Made by a program: the position numbers and the translations under genes. From Elusimicrobiota bacterium (GTDB lineage Bacteria > Elusimicrobiota > Elusimicrobia > 2-02-FULL-39-32), in assembly GCA_021730935.1 (NCBI GenBank), contig JAKFYJ010000002.1:1-64000 (forward strand): a DNA stretch of 64,000 nt. Reading direction: 5' to 3'. Of the stretch, positions 63,070 to 64,000 are shown in pieces (positions within the stretch are counted from its first letter, which is position 1; every line of letters starts with the position of its first letter). Under the pieces are notes generated by a model. The model was not told the origin of the DNA, did no database searches, and was given only the letters and a program-made list of their open reading frames with translations.

Positions 63070-63996
63070 ATGACTCTCCCTCCCGCACTGCAGTCGAACA
63101 TCACCAAAATCGTCCGCGGAAAAGACAGGATCGTCCGTCAGGCCATTCTGTGTCTTCTCGCTGAAGGCCATCTTTTGATTGAAGATGTTCCGGGCGTTGG
63201 AAAAACGACGCTGGCCCTGGCTCTCGCGAAAAGCCTTGATTTAACTTTCCAGCGCATCCAGTTCACTTCAGACATTCTCCCAAGCGACATTTTGGGCGTG
63301 TCTATCTTTAACCAGAAAAATTCCCAGTTTGAATTCAAAAGCGGTCCGATTTTTAATCATGTCATCCTGGCGGACGAAATCAACCGCTCGACTCCAAAAA
63401 CACAGAGTGCCCTCCTGGAAGCCATGAGCGAACGGCAAGTGACCATCGACAGCGGAACACGCCCTCTCCCTCAGCCGTTTTTCGTGATCGCGACCCAAAA
63501 CCCGCATGAGCATTATGGAACCTATCCTTTGCCGGAATCCCAGAAAGACCGTTTTTTGATGCGCCTCTCCATCGGATATCCGGACGAAAAGCACGAGAAA
63601 GAAATTCTGAGGGAAGAAATCGATTTCCGAGCCGTTGAGAAAATTTCGCCGGTGGCCGACAAAGATAAGCTCATGGAAGCCATCGCGAAAACCCGCGCCG
63701 TCAGGGTTGACGAATCTCTCGATGAATACATTTTGAAAATCGTCCGCGAAACGCGGAACTCGCCGTTCCTGGAACTGGGGGTGAGCCCCCGAGGATCCAT
63801 CGCGCTCCGGAAAGTGGCTCAGGCCCAGGCCTTCGCCGAAGGCCGCGATTATGTGATCCCCGACGACATCAAAGGCGCGGCCGTTCAGGTTTTGTCTCAC
63901 CGTGTTCTGGTCAAATCTCTCAATGGAAGTTCAGAAACCGCCGTATCAGAAAAAATCGTCGGAGAAATTCTGGACAGGGTTCCTGTCCCGCTCTAA
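63070..63996 (+). CDS. MoxR-family AAA+ ATPase
   Basis: Chaperone-like AAA+ ATPase usually coded with DUF58 and von Willebrand A proteins. 308 residues: Walker A GVGKTTLAL (about 43-51), FQRIQFTSDILPSDILG, Walker B HVILADEINRSTPKTQSALLEAM (about 97-120), sensor 1 FFVIATQNPHE and arginine finger region ESQKDRF. C-terminal lid with VSPRGSIALRKVAQA. ATG 63070 chosen over TTG 63058, which falls at the end of the -10 box. Stop at 63994-63996; the rest of its operon is beyond the window. Confidence 0.93.
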   Translation: MTLPPALQSNITKIVRGKDRIVRQAILCLLAEGHLLIEDVPGVGKTTLALALAKSLDLTFQRIQFTSDILPSDILGVSIFNQKNSQFEFKSGPIFNHVILADEINRSTPKTQSALLEAMSERQVTIDSGTRPLPQPFFVIATQNPHEHYGTYPLPESQKDRFLMRLSIGYPDEKHEKEILREEIDFRAVEKISPVADKDKLMEAIAKTRAVRVDESLDEYILKIVRETRNSPFLELGVSPRGSIALRKVAQAQAFAEGRDYVIPDDIKGAAVQVLSHRVLVKSLNGSSETAVSEKIVGEILDRVPVPL

Positions 63997-64000
63997 ACTC

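Overview
The window is one continuous, gene-dense bacterial chromosome segment using the standard code (ATG, GTG and TTG starts), with short intergenic gaps and many ATGA, GTGA or TAATG gene junctions. The cell is Gram-negative in plan: exported proteins with cleavable signals, lipoproteins, a PorV-like outer-membrane protein and a very large secreted protein with a Por/FlgD-type C-terminal domain. The mix (DUF4912 next to a GH57 branching enzyme, PorV plus a sorting-domain protein, an inositol-phosphate synthase operon, hemerythrin proteins, the IspH step of the MEP pathway) suggests an uncultivated lineage such as Elusimicrobiota or a relative. That placement is inference; no rRNA is present.

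Layout. 1-4645: riboflavin genes (ribE, ribBA, ribH) running into nusB and ligA. 4680-9017: a cNMP-binding protein, ferredoxin, peroxiredoxin, recX, purH and an exported hypothetical. 9237-15868 (minus): a 1877-residue secreted repeat protein and its PorV-like partner. 16319-21945: DUF4912, GH57 glucan branching enzyme, a small E-set-like protein, alaS, an EamA half-transporter. 21977-24496 (minus): SGNH/MBOAT acetylation pair and tRNA-Arg. 24693-33306: a lone hypothetical, then an eight-gene minus-strand operon built around inositol phosphate (GT4, HAD, nucleotidyltransferase, ATP-grasp, aminotransferase, Gfo/Idh dehydrogenase, CDP-alcohol phosphatidyltransferase, inositol-3-phosphate synthase). 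33352-39606: SppA, Yip1-like, asnB, a degenerate receiver, a channel-like protein, TPR protein and small membrane protein. 39636-46770: RAM domain protein, oligopeptide ABC importer, acyl-CoA synthetase, response regulator. 46861-55877: thiC, PHP, nadA, thiamine-binding protein, ispH, DUF2203, TVP38, flavin disulfide reductase, SLC13 transporter. 55994-59807: hemerythrin/Usp/kinase/GGDEF/heme lipoprotein cluster. 59838-63996: two tRNA-Gly genes around msrB and a type 5 uracil-DNA glycosylase, then a zinc-ribbon protein, M23 peptidase and MoxR ATPase.

Two things stand out. First, a palindrome-flanked element occurs twice (5165-5327 and 50799-50944), each time exactly between convergent genes. 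Its 67-base core is 65/67 identical in the two copies but inverted, while the long inverted-repeat arms match within a copy and differ between copies. I do not recognise this arrangement. Second, the eight-gene inositol operon has all the parts for a CDP-inositol route to an inositol phospholipid plus amination, ligation and glycosylation enzymes, which may mean a modified amino-inositol lipid or glycan. Other observations are promoters whose -10 box lies 6-11 bases before the start codon (leaderless or nearly leaderless mRNAs), and two operon genes without a usual start codon where one is expected.
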